From the NCBI RefSeq assembly GCF_016598535.1, contig NZ_CP066779.1, positions 3,410,001 to 3,474,000 of the forward strand: a stretch of 64,000 bases of DNA. The letters run 5' to 3'. This stretch comes from Rhodococcus sp. P-2. Its GTDB lineage: Bacteria; Actinomycetota; Actinomycetes; Mycobacteriales; Mycobacteriaceae. Positions 63,822 through 64,000 of this stretch are shown here, in pieces. A model generated the notes under the pieces. It did not search any database. It was not told the origin of the DNA and saw only the letters and a list, made by a program, of their open reading frames with translations. The position numbers were made by a program, and so were the translations under genes. The first letter of the stretch is position 1. The number at the start of each line of letters is the position of its first letter.

Positions 63822-64000
63822 TCAGAGAAGCACTTCACCGATCTGTCGCGCAGTCACCTTGGCAAGATCGGCGAGGAACGGAATCCGTTCGTCGATCATC
63901 AGCTCGACCGGACCACGAAGTCCGAGAGCGTAACGCACAGTGCCTGATCCATCGATGATCGGAATTCCGATCGTTCGGAAATCCGGGGTCAACTCTTCGT
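63822..64000 (-). CDS. IclR-family transcriptional regulator, C-terminal part only
   Basis: The minus strand is open from the window edge to TGA 63824-63822: about 58 residues. The text (ELTPDFRTIGIPIIDGSG, ALGLRGPVELMIDERIP, then LAKVTARQIGEVLL) is the closing part of an IclR ligand-binding domain. The HTH half and the start lie outside the window. Its target cannot be told. Confidence 0.75.
   Translation of the reverse strand, partial: EELTPDFRTIGIPIIDGSGTVRYALGLRGPVELMIDERIPFLADLAKVTARQIGEVLL

Overview
The window is high-GC actinobacterial DNA, most likely Rhodococcus or a close mycolic-acid-containing relative. The best evidence is gene order. From about 34.2 to 55.4 kb it carries dnaB, rplI, rpsR, ssb, rpsF, a GT87 mannosyltransferase, ponA1, a DUF5318 gene, a PadR regulator and ino1. 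This is the chromosomal-core order known from Mycobacterium tuberculosis (Rv0046c to Rv0058). WhiB, MocR, DUF222-HNH and an actinobacterial LexA-type box agree with that placement. No rRNA, convincing tRNA, CRISPR array, transposase or prophage was seen.

Region 1 (1-14.7 kb) is an accessory catabolic block: two family III CoA-transferases, a nitronate monooxygenase, an iron-dependent alcohol dehydrogenase, an acyl-CoA synthetase, a Baeyer-Villiger monooxygenase (BVMO), two TetR regulators, and an operon of a PF10118 hydrolase, a flavin/2Fe-2S reductase and an epoxide-hydrolase-like small protein. Several palindromes lie in its promoters, and one 18-nt promoter-like element recurs before the alcohol dehydrogenase and the BVMO. 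Together the genes suggest oxidation of a cyclic or aromatic ketone followed by CoA-dependent breakdown; the substrate is unknown.

Region 2 (14.8-19.7 kb) holds two tandem CNNM/CBS ion-transport proteins behind an unusual leader hairpin, then small genes (WhiB, an antibiotic-biosynthesis-monooxygenase-like protein, a small membrane protein) in sparsely coding DNA.

Region 3 (20-33.7 kb) is the most interesting part: a compact stress island. It begins with a formaldehyde-dehydrogenase-like enzyme, an internally deleted PfpI/DJ-1 gene, a HbpS/GlcG protein and a duplicated scrap of the dehydrogenase gene. An almost gapless operon follows: dnaK, grpE, a DnaJ/CbpA protein, a MerR-like CbpM/HspR protein, clpB, a zinc-finger thioredoxin, a UBP-type zinc finger, a cNMP-binding/glutaredoxin-like/TrxR-like fusion without the redox CxxC, and a DUF1931 bacterial histone-fold protein. 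An hsp20 gene comes about 1 kb later. It links protein disaggregation, redox and DNA compaction, and resembles in concept the proteobacterial transmissible locus of stress tolerance with different parts.

Region 4 (33.8-55.5 kb) is the replication/ribosome/cell-wall core. The dnaB gene carries a 417-residue intein with class 3 features, and a cluster of DnaA-box-like sequences lies between dnaB and rplI. A 7-kb module (GT87 protein, GNAT, DUF4190, a HTH-STAND-WD40 giant and a lone LuxR-type HTH) sits inside the otherwise conserved order. Three tandem DUF1707 genes precede PadR-ino1.

Region 5 (55.6-64 kb) holds a 2-oxoglutarate oxygenase, an OYE-type 2,4-dienoyl-CoA-reductase-like flavoenzyme, a divergent MocR/PNPOx-like pair, a DUF222-HNH gene with a LexA box, a slipin/NfeD pair and the 3' end of an IclR-type regulator cut by the window edge.
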